A DNA stretch of 64,000 nt from Lingula anatina (taxonomy: Eukaryota > Brachiopoda > Lingulata > Lingulida > Lingulidae), in contig NW_019774659.1 in NCBI RefSeq assembly GCF_001039355.2, forward strand, positions 350,201-414,200. Reading direction: 5' to 3'. Every line of letters begins with the position of its first letter. The stretch's first letter is position 1. Below, in pieces: positions 22,944 through 36,800 of the stretch. A program made the translations under genes and the position numbers. Under the pieces are notes generated by a model. The model saw nothing but the letters and a program-made list of their open reading frames with translations. It ran no database searches and was not told where the DNA came from.

Positions 22944-25142
22944 ATGGTAATGGCTTCGAAAGAGATGTACAACGTCTTCAGTGAGAACTTTTTAACATGT
23001 CATGTGTGTCTTGGAGAATATAAAGACCCGAGAGTGCTTCCCTGTTACCACACGTTCTGCCTGGAATGCATTGCTGACCATGCAGCCAAGAATGGTGTCC
23101 AGAACAAGTTCTCCTGTCCCTTGTGTCGCCAAGAGGCCCCCGTACCACCAGGTGGGTTAGCAACTCTCGTGAAAAACTTCTTCCTTACAAAAGTAACAGA
23201 CTTCATGAAAGATCTGAAAACCCCAGAGGGGAGACTTTGTGAGTATTGTAAGCATAAAGAGGCCATTTTGCTGTGCCAAGGTTGTCCCAAAACTAACCAA
23301 TTGTGCGCTACATGCCGTGAATTGCATGACAGCATTCCGGCATTAAATGGACATCACTTTGTACCTTTATCACAATTCGATTTCTCAGTTAACCCATCTA
23401 ACATCCGTGAACAATTACGTCACGTATTAGATAAAGCTCAATACTGCGACAAACACGACGGCGAGTTGCTAACATTATATTGTGAAGAGGATGACAACGT
23501 GGCATGCAGAGATTGTATTTTAGAAACTCACAGTAAACATGACTTTAAAAAAATTGGAGATGTGGTGAAGGGTCAACGGGAGTTAATACAAGAAAAACTG
23601 AGATGTCTCCCAAGTGCAAAGCCGTCTCATTATGAAATTGCAGAGAAAGCCATTGTACGAACGGAAGAGAGGCTGACAGAAAATCAGTCAAACGTACTTA
23701 GTTTGGTGGATTCTCAAAAATTAGCTATGACGAAGGAGATAATGGAAAACAGTGAAACCATTGAAAGAGAACTAAGCACTTATTACCAACAAGTAGAGAA
23801 AGACGTACGTCGACAGATCGACGAGTATTTAACAAGTATGAAACACCATTTGGAAACGTACCAAACAAAAGTACTGTCAGATTATATCGAAATGCAGAAA
23901 GTTATAGATGACAAAAGCAACGAAATAACGGCCGAAGTTATGGCACTCACCTCCACGCAGTTGAAGACTTTAGAAGCTGAAAAGGACAAGCAAGAAATTG
24001 ACAAGATTTCCATCCAGAGCATTCGTGAATTCGCCCAGCAGCTCACAACCAACGGATCTGCCATCGAGGTCATGACTCACTCTAAAAAACTCCAAGCTAG
24101 AATCCAGGAGTTGCAGACAGTAGAACCAGTCTTTGATACCAAGATCACCGACGTAACATTAACACCAGGTCTAACAGAAATGGACCGTGTGCTACAGTTT
24201 CCTAAAATCCCTGAACCAAAACCGCTGTCCATCAAAACAGGGTCCATCACGGCCAAAACATACCGCGATCCCTTGGATGCATGTTTTGGAAGTTTGAAAC
24301 AAGAGGGAGCGCACTGTCCCGAGCTGATGTGTTTTCAGAAGGCAACATGGTTTGGCACTCCAGAGCGGAAATTTTGTTTTAATATTAAGGGCTGGCCACT
24401 GTGGGACATCCAGTGTACAGATGACGGGTGTATTTTAGTTGGACATAGTGATGCAGTGTCAGTTTTCTCCAGTGCAGGTAAATGTAAGCGTAAAATCAGT
24501 ATAGAGGGAGGCGGAAGGCGTATCGCTATAATCAGTAACGATACATTCGTGGTCATATGCCGTGATGAATGCTGTAGACTGTATTCAACATCAGGCCATG
24601 TTACCCGGTGTTTTGGTCAGGGTGATATGTCTTACCCCTGGGGAGTCACTGTGGACCGTACAGAGGGTAAGGTGTACGTGTGTGATTGTGGTGCACAGTG
24701 CATCTGTGTGTACGACATGACATCTTTTCATCTTGTTAACAGAATTGCTATCCCAATGTGCAGAAAAGACACACTGCGCTGTGCATACCACCACGGCATC
24801 AATGCAATCATAGTCAGCGACCGCTTGGCCCACTGTGTGTATGCAGTGACACCCCAGGGTGACGTCATGTTTCAATACGGAGCACGAGGTCAGAGTGGAA
24901 GTGGAGACGGACAACTGAGTTATCCACGAGGAGTGTGCGTAGATAAATTTGGACAAATGTTTATAGCTGACCGTGATAATGACAGGGTGGTTGTCCTTGG
25001 TCTAGACGGAACATTTTTACGTAACATTTTGACAAAAAGCGACAACACTGAGCTGCCTTTGTCCGTCTCTATCGCCAGTAACGGGGAGCTTGTTGTTGGA
25101 TCCGCCAGAGGAAAAGTATCCACGTATAAGTACATCGCTTAG
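22944..25142 (+). CDS. TRIM-NHL E3 ubiquitin ligase-like
   Basis: This is a single-exon gene of 732 codons. Residues 19-61 form a C3HC4 RING with Cys19, 22, 34, His36, Cys39, 42, 58 and 61 all in place, so E3 ligase activity is likely. A first B-box lies at about 99-145 (CEYCKHKEAILLCQGC) and a second at about 167-205 (YCDKHDGELLTLYCEEDD). A long helical coiled coil covers roughly 210-400. The C-terminal part (about 470-730) contains NHL-type propeller repeats such as YPWGVTVDRTEGKVYVCD and YPRGVCVDKFGQMFIADRDN. This is the TRIM2/3/56/71-like layout; such intronless TRIM genes are expanded in bivalves. A second Met lies at codon 3, so the start is uncertain by two residues. Poly(A) candidate: AATAAA at 25503. 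Confidence 0.94.
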   Translation: MVMASKEMYNVFSENFLTCHVCLGEYKDPRVLPCYHTFCLECIADHAAKNGVQNKFSCPLCRQEAPVPPGGLATLVKNFFLTKVTDFMKDLKTPEGRLCEYCKHKEAILLCQGCPKTNQLCATCRELHDSIPALNGHHFVPLSQFDFSVNPSNIREQLRHVLDKAQYCDKHDGELLTLYCEEDDNVACRDCILETHSKHDFKKIGDVVKGQRELIQEKLRCLPSAKPSHYEIAEKAIVRTEERLTENQSNVLSLVDSQKLAMTKEIMENSETIERELSTYYQQVEKDVRRQIDEYLTSMKHHLETYQTKVLSDYIEMQKVIDDKSNEITAEVMALTSTQLKTLEAEKDKQEIDKISIQSIREFAQQLTTNGSAIEVMTHSKKLQARIQELQTVEPVFDTKITDVTLTPGLTEMDRVLQFPKIPEPKPLSIKTGSITAKTYRDPLDACFGSLKQEGAHCPELMCFQKATWFGTPERKFCFNIKGWPLWDIQCTDDGCILVGHSDAVSVFSSAGKCKRKISIEGGGRRIAIISNDTFVVICRDECCRLYSTSGHVTRCFGQGDMSYPWGVTVDRTEGKVYVCDCGAQCICVYDMTSFHLVNRIAIPMCRKDTLRCAYHHGINAIIVSDRLAHCVYAVTPQGDVMFQYGARGQSGSGDGQLSYPRGVCVDKFGQMFIADRDNDRVVVLGLDGTFLRNILTKSDNTELPLSVSIASNGELVVGSARGKVSTYKYIA

Positions 25143-26248
25143 CAATGATATATATATATATATGTATATATCGCTAACGCCTTGTCGCCAGGCGTCATTT
25201 GAAGTATCTGGAAGTACTGTACAATGCTTACAATGTAAAACTCCTAATTGCTGCATATAAAGTCACCAAAATTGCTGCAGATATTTAAAATGGCACAAAG
25301 AACAATAGGATACCAGGTATTTTGTTAAGATCTTTAAACCGATGTAAGACAAGATGTCTTATTTTCGAAGGTACANCGCCTCCTTAATGTGCGGATCGAC
25401 CTTTTCCGGGTGTCATTCAAGCGCTATAGGACTCTCAAAAGAATGAGAAAATGACTGTACTTATGGCAAAATGAACCCACAATTTCTGACTTCTGATTGA
25501 TCAATAAATAACAGTTAAAATGCACCAGAATGCAGTATTATACATACAGTTTTAAAAAATTTTCCACACTGTGGGAGGGGGACACCCCCTACCAAACCTT
25601 CCCCCCTCGGGGGCTTCGCCCCTCGTGTCCGCTTACTGCCCCCCCCCCCTGGCATTTTGCTCAGGCTACGGCCCTGCTGCTTTATCTGAAGAAAAATGAA
25701 AAATGACCCGATTTTTAAATATAATATTGTGCAAGGTCCATCTTCTGCATTGCATACCTTGGTCTTAATTCAAGCATGGAGGTGTACATGTACTTTCATG
25801 GTTCAAGACTTCTGTGTGCGATATTTTGTCTAATTATATAATTGGTATAGAATACGATGGTATTTGCTGTGTGATAAAACTACATACTGACCTCCCTCCT
25901 TGATATCTCTTTACTGAGGTCAGCAAAACAACAGATATTGGCCTCGGCTTAAGTCGATACTTGTATTATATTCCGTCGTATCTACTCCAGGCGGAATTTA
26001 AGGGTTCATTCCCAAATGAGACTATCGGTCTACGTAGATCGATGCAACTCCGCCGGGACTCTCGCTGAATGCAATCTGTTTAAGAGATTAACCCGCTTCT
26101 TCTCGTTTCCAACATACTCACATTGTCATCAGATTTTCTGTATTCTACCCATAGCCGCTCTGATCCTTAAGTTTTAGCACGAAAATATTCAGATGGTGAT
26201 TTCAATAATCAGCAATAAAAACGCTTTGGTGGCTTTTTAGTTTTGTCG

Positions 26249-26292
<44 letters not shown>

Positions 26293-27216
26293 TGTTACCC
26301 TTTCACTGTCCCGTTGCAGAATGAACTCGAGTTCGATGACAAAAGTATTTAGATTTAAATATTTTATTCAAATTTGTTCAAGCATAGTATGCATGTGCTG
26401 AATAAAATTTAACTAATCTTGTGGCCCTTTTGTTGGTACTATGAAGCACTTAAAAAGATGAATCAGGCAGATGCGTCTTAAAATGCAGAATTTACGTGAC
26501 TGATTTGTCCCCACTAAAATATATTTCATATATTTTTATTTATCTATTTATTTTACTGGATTAGCTACTGGTATAAAGAAGCAATAAAGAAAGGTGTCTC
26601 ACATATTCACCAAATGCAAAGAAAGGTTAAGGGAATATGATAAGAGATTAGAATAAACGGTATATCAATAAAATTAAACTCGCAATGTCAATTATTTCAT
26701 TACCATTTCATATTCTTACTTATGCTGTACTCAAAGGCATGTGAGTTACTGTGCATTGCATATGTACACTCGTTTGTATTATTTTCCTAGCCAATATGAG
26801 CAATAGATATTAACAGACGATCATTACAGCACCTGGCGGGAAGTTAAACCTGCACAAACACGTCGACGTAGGATGTTTGACAATGAAAATACTGACATGC
26901 ATGAAATACGGTTTTTTACAAAAACTTAATACACACTGAATGATAAGCACACACACACTCTGTTTTACTTTCTTGAATATTAATTGCTGTATAAAAGTAC
27001 TAATTAATTGTTCGGCATGATATAACTCCGAATGAAAAGCATTTTCTTTTGCTCAGATTCAGTCTCTTAATAATGAACAATAGCCAATTCTAATAAAGTT
27101 AACTAATAAAGTGATTTCTGTGCATATAAACGTGTAGAACAACCTATGCATTCAGTACAAAAAGATAAGAAATGAAATTAAATAGATTTCTTTTTAAATT
27201 TATAAAAGACGGCGAT
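25143..27216. other. Intergenic, no gene seen
   Basis: The stretch holds the TRIM 3' UTR, an ambiguous base at 25376, C-rich text around 25570-25670, a MITE family 1 fragment at about 26008-26085 and a (TTTA)n run at 26248-26291. No convincing exon was found. The 3' end of the VWDE-like transcript should also lie here. Confidence 0.6.
26248..26291. repeat. Microsatellite (TTTA)n
   Basis: About 11 TTTA units in the interval between the TRIM and VWDE-like genes. Confidence 0.95.
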
Positions 27217-30200
27217 TTAACTGACAACTTCGTACTGGTTGGTCTCGTAGTCTGGAGGAGGAATGTACACCGGTGAGCCCCGTCTATTGTCGCGTGAGTC
27301 TCGATCCTCTTTCCAAGAATTTACCGCCCCCGGTGAATCCTCTGGCGAGTGGTCGTACATACGGTTGTTGAACTGTGCTGCGAACAACCTATCGTCCATC
27401 CATAATTGTGAGGGCGGCCTTAGGGCTGAGCGTGGTGGGAGAGGTCGCGGGTATTCAGCAGTCCGAGGAGAATGGGAACTGACTGACGCTTGCTTGCTAC
27501 AACCGAAAATGGGAAAGTTTGGCGTAGTCAAACGACATTTTATGGCGACAACAATCTCCAGAGCTTATTTATTCCTTGTTGCCTTCTTTCTTGCTTTGAA
27601 TGAGACTATAAAAGTTTGTGGTACACTGTGATAGAGGATACATAAAAGAACATTGCGTGAATACGTTACCCTTCAACTGCACTTCTAATACATTCATCTA
27701 TTTACTTATTCCCTCTTATTGTTTAGAATTGATTTTCAAATTGGCGCAGGTCACTGAGATATCCGCTGCCTTTACTACGTCATCGGTAAAAGTGAAAAAT
27801 TATGTTGTTCCAATGAATACGTTTTGTAAGCGTTTCTTGTAAAACAAGAACCATGTGGGAGCAGTGCCTTTGACCCCTTACGCGTGTGAAAAATTACACC
27901 CCCATTACAAGGAAATCCAATCTCGAATATGAAAACCACCCGTGGTCGATGAATTCAATATCGATTATCTTAACATTGTGAAGGACATATTCGTGCCGAT
28001 TACCTTTTCAATCGCTGTATTTTTCTACGGTGGACACAACAAAAGATGCCAAATCCAAAGACGGCAACAATAAAGGCAAGAGAACCCAGCACGGCACCTA
28101 TTATCCATATAGTCGGGGGCTGAAGGACACCTGGCGGCGAGGTTATTTTGATCTTGCACACTGAGTGGTCAAAGATGAATAATTTTAAAATTTAAATATA
28201 AATAAAACAGTCCGTTGAACTTGTAATCAAAACTGGGCATATTTGTTTTTAAACCCACAGAACCATTTTATATTATCAAAAAGCACATACTTAAAACACA
28301 CTAAAACAAAATTTTATTAAGAAAATATAAACAAAGAGGAAAAATAGTGACAAGAATTATAAGTAAACGCATGTCTTCAATATTGTTTTAATCACCTTCG
28401 AACGCGGAAATTAAAGTGGAAATTCGTCAACCAGCTCTAAAATATTTTCAATATACCTTCTGTTGCGGTCCACTGATGAACGCTGGCATTAGGATAGCAC
28501 ACTTTGCCACTGTTCTTTGGATCCAGCTGACATAAAGCGTAGCACGTCCCGTCAATGAGACAGAAATCATGCTGAAAATGATGTAATATGGAGAGACAAA
28601 AGAAGGTTGCTGCTTAGAGTAGGCTGGCCAACTCCTCACGATTGAAATTCACTTGAGACGTACTGGGCAATTGGCACGTCAAAATAATGGTTTAAAATGC
28701 ATTTGACTTACTTTGTCACGCTGTCAAGTACGGAGACGTTTTCTCCCAATATCAAAATGTGCACATTTTTTTAATTGTGGGGTAATCTATACTTTTGTAT
28801 GATTTGCAAAGTGATTGAATTTGCACAGAAAATCAGCCTACTTGAAATATACCATCTTGTGTATAAGACATATGTATTTTTATAATTGAATGACGTATCG
28901 TTCTTTCATCGTAACATCAACAAGTTAGTAAAGTGTATACAATAAAACATATTATTTAAGTAAAGACGAATTTCCATTACCTTCACTGACCAGCCATGAT
29001 CATTGTCAGTTGCAGAACAAAACTGGCAGAAAGAACCCGGGTTGGTTTCACCGTCGTTGTAACACTGCGTGTCAATACTGCATGTATTTGGCTATATTTG
29101 ACGCAAAATAAATAAAACGACGATAAAAATCTGTCTCTCATGCATGGGTTTCATAAATGGGCATTGCAAAATTGTTTTTTAGATTAAACAGCACATTATT
29201 TTACATTTTTGCAAAGCGCATTATGCTTTTAATTCATCTTTGAATAAAATCCGGGCATCATGTTGAATGAAAGTACTTAATTCCTGAAATTATTATGTAT
29301 GATGACAATTAGAAATAAATGCACCACCTACAATGGACTGCGTCTACAATGAAACAGAGACAAACTGATATACCATCAAAGAATTTCATACAGTAATTGC
29401 AAAGTAAACTGAAGTACACTCCAACAAAAAGGTCATTGAAAATACGAGGTACAGCCCTCATCCATCTACACTTATAAACCAAGGCTCCAAGTTGGAATTC
29501 TGCAGATCTTGCACGTTTGCGCGTGTTTATAACTTATTAGTACTTTTTGGCAAGAACCTACTTTGCGGAACCAAGTGGAGTTGCTGTAGGTGATGTTGCA
29601 GGTGCGACATCTATCGGCGACATTTTCCTCTCCGTCGGCGTAACAACTACAGTCAATGGTGCATGCGTCGCTCTGCAAGATGAGGATGGCAGATTTGAAT
29701 TCTTTACATCTTTATCAGAACAGTTTAAAGATAACGGTCTGCTACGTAACACGCAATTAAATGAAAACATATACAGTGTATATATCGAAATATATATTAG
29801 AAATCGCAAAATATGAGATGCCCTGCATCTTTAAAATTTAGGGTTGGACAAATAGACTTGCCTAAGACTTTAATTTATGTCTTAATTATCATGGAGCTAT
29901 GCTGTGCTCTGTGTGAAAAAAGATGTTCAGCGCAGTGTATACACGACTTAGACCTACCTTAAGCCGGCAGCTGTTTGGGTCATTATTTCTACAAGAGACA
30001 CACTTGTCATCAAAGGTTATCAGGTGTGTAGCATTGCTAAACTGTGCGTTGTTGTTGCTGACGCTAATGCCATAACGGTAGATTGGAGGTCCAGTACACT
30101 CAGCGCTTCGTTTATGGTGCCTTGCTCTAGGAAGAGGGCAGATTACTTCTTGAAAGTGAACGAATTCTGCAGCCATTAGTTCCACTTTTGCCGCGCTACT

Positions 30201-30840
30201 CTGAGGCTTTCCTACCGTCACCTGAGAGAGATATAAGATAACGATACGTTCTTAATTATATTCTTACTGAATTTAAAGTATAAATTGAAAAGTCCTGCAT
30301 ACGTGTCTTTCCTCATCATGAATAATATATTAACTCCACTTTGTACTTTTTTTTACTATAATTTCATAATAAAGTTGTATTGAAAATAAATGGTTCAATA
30401 GGTATAGGCCCCTATTAAGGATGTTTGTAAATATCGATGTTGCTCATTGTCCTCATTATATCATTAATAGACTATATGCATGCCATATATGTGTATTTGA
30501 ACAATATTTCTGATCCAAGTAAGACATTGTCATTCTCAACAGCACCTCCTGAATTTCCACTTTACATGTTAAGTTTTTATTGTCGAGGAAGGTGCCTCCG
30601 TAGACGGGTGACCTTGCACATGGCCTTGACCTAGTTTTACACAGGCCGTCGCCCGGGAGGTAATAAATGGTTGGCGCGGCGGATATATCAATAGAACAAT
30701 CTGCGCCAGCAAACGTGTCGTCGCAGCTACACGTGCCTGTAGTGAAGATCAAGATATTAATGAATATATTAAATGCACAATGCCATAATAATTCATTTCT
30801 TTCTTTTTTCTTCAATTGTTAATTTTTTGTTTACACACAT

Positions 30841-30885
<45 letters not shown>

Positions 30886-33800
30886 GGACCGTTGATGCAT
30901 TGGCCATTTCCACTGCATTCATTTGGACATTGCACTGCCTCCATTTCCTTGGGAAGGGAAACTTTGCCGGTCTCGTTGTTAATCACCCAAATTGATGGGT
31001 TTTTTTCTAGTTCTCCTAGACATGAACTCTTGATAGCTTGAAGTGCTGCAGGTGCCCATTCGGTGCTACCAGTTAGCTAGAAATAAACAAGAACGGTAAA
31101 TGTTTATTTGTTGTTTATTTGTAACTTCTCAGAGTGTTGAATAACTTTTTTATTTGTTTGTTTCACGTGCACATCGCTTATGAGCAGTTAAAGATATCAG
31201 ATCTACTTCAAACTTCAAATGATACTGAATTCATTGTAGAAAGAACGAATACCCATACAGAAAATTTAACCATGTCCGAAATAACAAAAACACACCCAAA
31301 GGATATGCGTTACTACAACATGCATTGGGTTTCGTGCAAGCATTCTAGTGTGTTGTGTGTGTACGAGTGAACATATATAGGCTTACGTATATGTCTTCTA
31401 TGCAGCCTTTGATGGGATCCCTTGTGTTGGCACCAGGTACCGTCTCGCAGGACTTGCCAGTGCTTGTGTTGGCCATGAATGATTCACAGAACTGAGCTGC
31501 AGTGGCGTTTGTCCAGCTATTCTTCCACGATGGTGCCTAGGCAAATGCAATTTGCAATAATGATTGTTGTACAGTTTGGTAGGTGAAGATATTTATTGCA
31601 ATATTTGAAAATTGTCCAAAAATATGGAAATTGTGCACACATCTGTATAGATACGTGGAAAAAATGCTTATCCTCTATAAAATTGCAACAAACTGTGTGT
31701 AAAAAACAAGCCCTTTCACGCTGTCTTGTACTAAAAGCTGTTCTTCTGCGTGCCCTTTCTAATAGTACGTATGATTTCCTTTGTACATATGACAATGGGT
31801 ACACAACACTTAAATATTTCACCATCACAGATGCCTTTGGACTGTTCTGTGGACCAGAACAGAACGATAGTGCAAATGCATGTTGCGTAAATGCTTTAAA
31901 ATATAGGTAAAAAAATCTAGCATATACCGGCACTGTATGATAAATGTCGTATTCAAAAACCCTAGTTTCTAGAACATCGTCATGACCTTCGCCGGATTCC
32001 TCGGCGGCCCTACGGCGCCGACATTTCTGGTGCTCTCTAGAGGAGAAGTTGTCATCTCCTGGACACTTGGCAATATTCTCTGCGTTACCACACTGCACGA
32101 TTGAATTAGCGTCATTAGTTTCTGCAGAACATCGGCAATAGTTAGACCGGGATGTTGACCGCTTTGAGAATTGCAGCTGGGAGGAAGGAGGTCCGTTATA
32201 GATTGAATACTGCGGCTGCACCCTAAATGTATAAAATAGCAAGGTGTGGATTCGAGTCAGGGCTCTGTTAACTCGAAAGCGTCGCGAATTGCGAGTCACC
32301 TTTCATTTCGAGGCTATTAGGGCGAGTAAACCCCAAGTTATGGAATAGAGACGCTTGCGCTCGGTCGCAGTTTGCGATGCTTTCGAGTTACGGAGCCCAG
32401 GTGTTCCGTACCGCTTTGTGTGTGTGTGTGTGTGATTTTTGTTATTTTAGAAAACGTGTTTTAATAAATAACAATCAAGAAAATCATAAAAAAATCTTGA
32501 CAATACCTCCAGGACATTGCAAAATCCTTTGGGTAGCTAGAAACGGGTTCAGTACGTCCGTCTCTAGTCAGGAAGTCGTCGCTTTTGTTATGGTTTAGGG
32601 TTCCACACAATCCAACTGTGCGGTTAAAATCCTTAGCTCCGGGATGAATCTGGACATTCATGAAGTCGTCGTGTCCATATCGATAGACCATTATGTCAAC
32701 ATAGCCTCCAGTGGGTAAGTACACCTTAAAAAGTAATATTTCAGTGAGCATTTCCTAACAATCCGTCTGGACAATTATGAGATTATTAAAGTAACGCTAT
32801 ATAAACACTGTTAACAACTGTTCTCTTTTGTCTCTACTGCTCAGTCAATAACATCAGCATATCTAAATGTTAATATGACATTGGTTCTTATGTCTCTGGC
32901 TTTTAAGTGAAATTTTTCACAAAAATGATGGTTTCAGATTTTTTTCAATAAGCTGGTAATCTACGAATTTAAGTGAAAAGTGAAATTTAGTTTTTACCGA
33001 TACCATTCAATGATTGGACTTGTTCCACATAGGCAACAATAGGCCTACCTTAAAATGCTTGCCACCGTTTAAAGACTCCACCCTCAGTTGCCCGTCCTCG
33101 CACCCAACAAGCCCCACTCGCATTGGTCTCTTGGCAGTGATTTGCTCCAGTCCCGTGCCAGGTTTACATGTGTCCACTATGAAGACGTCTCCCCCAGACA
33201 TCACGCTCACAGCACAATTACAGTATGCGTAGCCGCCGTTGCAAGGTTTGAAAAAAGCATGCACCTACAACATTATAATTTGAAAAAGAAATCAACGGTT
33301 CGTGTTTCGTTTTTCATGAAGGGTCTAAGAGGAGATATTATCGCACGAGAACTCTTTTAATTTGTGTCCATTTTATACCTTTGAATGAAACCCTGATTCT
33401 GCCAGAGCCTTTTTGGGATGTTCTAATACTTCAAAGTATTAACACAAATTCAAAGAAAGAGTTTTAAATTACGACATGTGGAGTTTGACAAATGACAGAA
33501 TTGGTGAATGAAAACAAACATAATATTTTACCTGAACTGGTAATGTGGTATGTTTATACAAAACAAATTCACCTCCGTACTGGCATTCGTAGTTGCTATA
33601 ATGTCAAAAATATATTTGAACAGATTATTGATACAATATGGATATATTGTTTCAACATGGATCTATAAATTAATAATAAAAGCATCGTGGAGACCTTGAT
33701 TTGTGTGCGAGTGAGGGAGTAGTTGTGTTGTAATTTATCTAATCATACTTAAGAATTTTTTAAAACATTCAATATTGATGCCATGACCAGGTGTATGTAC

Positions 33801-36800
33801 ATAAATGCATATCTCCGTATACAGAAAATGTTGCGTTTGCCTGCGTTAATAAAATTGTGACAATAAATTTAATTTAATATGGGTAAGTGTATGTTTGCAA
33901 GCAAAGCAAGCAAATGCTTTTGGTAGGCTATAAGACCTGTCACAAATCACGGCACGATCGAACACTTTAAAAAGTTATTCAGTTCATCTCAACTATCATG
34001 TATGTGAAACACGACTTGCATATATATATTATGCGGTAAAGCACTTACTTTCCATCGAACGTCCTCATATGCGGGTCGTTGTTCGACATGCATACCTGGC
34101 CGATGGCATCTACATCCGTATCTAACACCGTAACCTGAAAATGGTTTTTAAACTTTTGAAAACGTTAATATAAATGCTTAATTTTTAAAATCATAACATT
34201 TTAAACCAGCATTTTATTGCACACCGTATATGTAATTTGATATTTGATTCCATTTAACTGTCATACGAATGCCATTTTTGGTATATTTTCTGAGTAAACA
34301 CTGCAATTTATCTTGGGTGCATGATCAGTGTCTGTTTATCTGTTGGCCAGATTACTATGAGAAATTGTAGGGGAATATTTTACACCTAGTTGGTGCGTAT
34401 GTGGAGAAAACTAACATAAAATGCCGTGCTGTGGATAGATTCGGTCATACTTACAGGTATATCGGGCAGTGTATAGTCGTTCCATGCGGGATGAGTAGTG
34501 AATTCCCCAGTGTGTACCATAACTTTGGTGTTCGTGTGGCCGTCATACACGCCATCGACAACCGGAGCTATCTTGAAGGTGTGTGTTTTGTTCCAATTCA
34601 TTGCGTTGATTTCTAATCTGCAAGGTGTCCTCTCAAACTCTGAGACAAACTCCAGTCTTTCTCCGCTACTACATAGTCGCTTCTTTGGGACAAGCGGGAT
34701 TCTTATCTCCACTGGGAGTAGCTGCTCATGGCAATAGCTTTGGAGCTTCAGATCAGAACACAGGACAGGGACTGTTGGTTGGAGTCTTATTTCGGTTGAG
34801 ACAACATCGCTTTCCTTCAAAACTATAGGCAGAGTGTTAAGCACCTGCAAATATAAGTTGCCTTAATTTTATGCAGTACTACTGGTATTTATTAACTGGT
34901 ATTCTATATATACATGTACTGAATATCTGGGCGTTACATTTCTTTGTGAATGTGAAGCGGCGTTTAACTTTTGAATTGAGAAGTAGGTTCACATTGTTCT
35001 GCCCGGAAAGACCGAGTAAGCATCAATCGTTCTAGATTTTATCATACCAGTTAGTGCAATAGAACACCTATATTTATTACATCCATAGGATTTTTACGTT
35101 AAGCCAGCGTCAGGAATTATGACCATGTGCAGCCTTTGGTATCTCAATGATTTGGGGCAGGAGCGCACTTCGATGCTTTATATCAATAAACAGGCCGATT
35201 GAAAGAATGATGCAATATGTAACGCCAATCGTATCTTAAGTTTTATAGCAACTGTAACTACAAATTAATTTTCTTCTAGACAAATTGTGACAAAAACCTT
35301 CCAGTACAAATCAAAGAAAGACAAGTAAAATTCTCAACATAACAAAATAAACAAAACGTGAAGGTAACTTCTTTTCTGGGGCGACCTCTTACTCTAAAAT
35401 GACTGACGAATTTACATTAGCTCAAGTGAACATACACCAAAAATACACATTGGGCGAGCAAAAAAGATCCCTTAGCCTCTTTAGCCTTTGACTTTTAGGA
35501 GTGCACACGTTGTGAGGCTGTGCTTTCCTTTACCTTTAGTCCCGCAAAAAACTCCTCGCTTTTCAAAGGTGCACTTCGTCCACCATGTATTATTCCATTT
35601 TTCATGAACTTTGCCCGCACGGTGCACTTAACCTTGAACAAATGACAATTACCCAGTTATAAGGAGGCTAGATTTACCTATCATCTTTTAAACTTAGATT
35701 TGTTCCAATTTTTTGAAATTTGTCTTTTATCTCTGAACTTAATTTTAAAAGACAGTTGAGACCATTACTTACTTTAAACCCCAGTGAGTGCTTCCCAACC
35801 CAGTGGGATTCCTTTAACGTCGCTGGCATGTTTTTGGTGGGCATGTCCTCGTCTTCTAGTATCTTTTTGCCATCAAAAAACCAATACACGTCGAAGAACA
35901 GCTCTCCACGTTTTTCTTCGGCAATTTGACCATACTGTTGGTCGCACTTGAACACTATTTCTTTAAAACGCTTCCCCCACTGATTTTGTCTAATGCCTTC
36001 GCCGACGCTCACTTCTGGGATTTGAGTGATGTTGGGAAATACATCTGTGGAATGTAGTTGTGAACATAAAATTAAGTTGAAAAGCTATTTTAATGTAATC
36101 TGCTCATTTTGTACCATTATATATGTAATATGCTGAATACATGTACGTGCAGTATCGATAATAGGACATGCGGTTCTCTATCTTTCAAATTAAAAGGATT
36201 AAAGATTAAATTCGGTTGGTATTCAATGTTCTGAACCCACAGCTCGTTAATTAGATTGTTAGGGAGCACACAGTTACATGGGCCACATTGGATAATTTTG
36301 TACCATCAGGGCCAAAGGTGAAAGTTGCATGCTTCTCACCTGTACATCCCGGTTGAAATCCAGTTTCAGACGTGTGGCCTGGTGGGCAAAGGACCTTGTC
36401 ACCTAGAACATTTGTAGAAACAGGGATTGTTTTCACAATACGTTTAACTGTCATAATATACAATGGCTTTGTCTTACAACTTGACTTTGAATAAAGTCTC
36501 AGAAAATTAGTTTTTATGTTTGCAGACATCAATTCTTGTCTCTGTCTTAGTCATCCAAAGCCTCCACATACAGACTTGACATTTAATATGGAATATTTTT
36601 TTCCAAATCATTTTTCATCAGTTTTTTCCTATTTTGCTGACTGATAAATGAAAATAAGGCTTAAAATTGGGTTTTAATAACTTTTAATTATCCTTTTGAT
36701 GTCATTGTGTCTTCAGTTAATTAATGGAATTCGCCAGAGAAGCAAACAAAAACACATTGCCTATTCTATGTCATACGACAACAATTAAAAGAGATATTTT

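Noticed and set aside
23045..25135. Several minus-strand open frames inside the TRIM gene
   Set aside because: They are antisense shadows; the plus strand has a full RING/B-box/NHL protein.
31517..32299. A 260-codon minus-strand open frame
   Set aside because: Only 32222-31928 is a real exon of the VWDE-like gene; the rest is flanking intron that happens to stay open.
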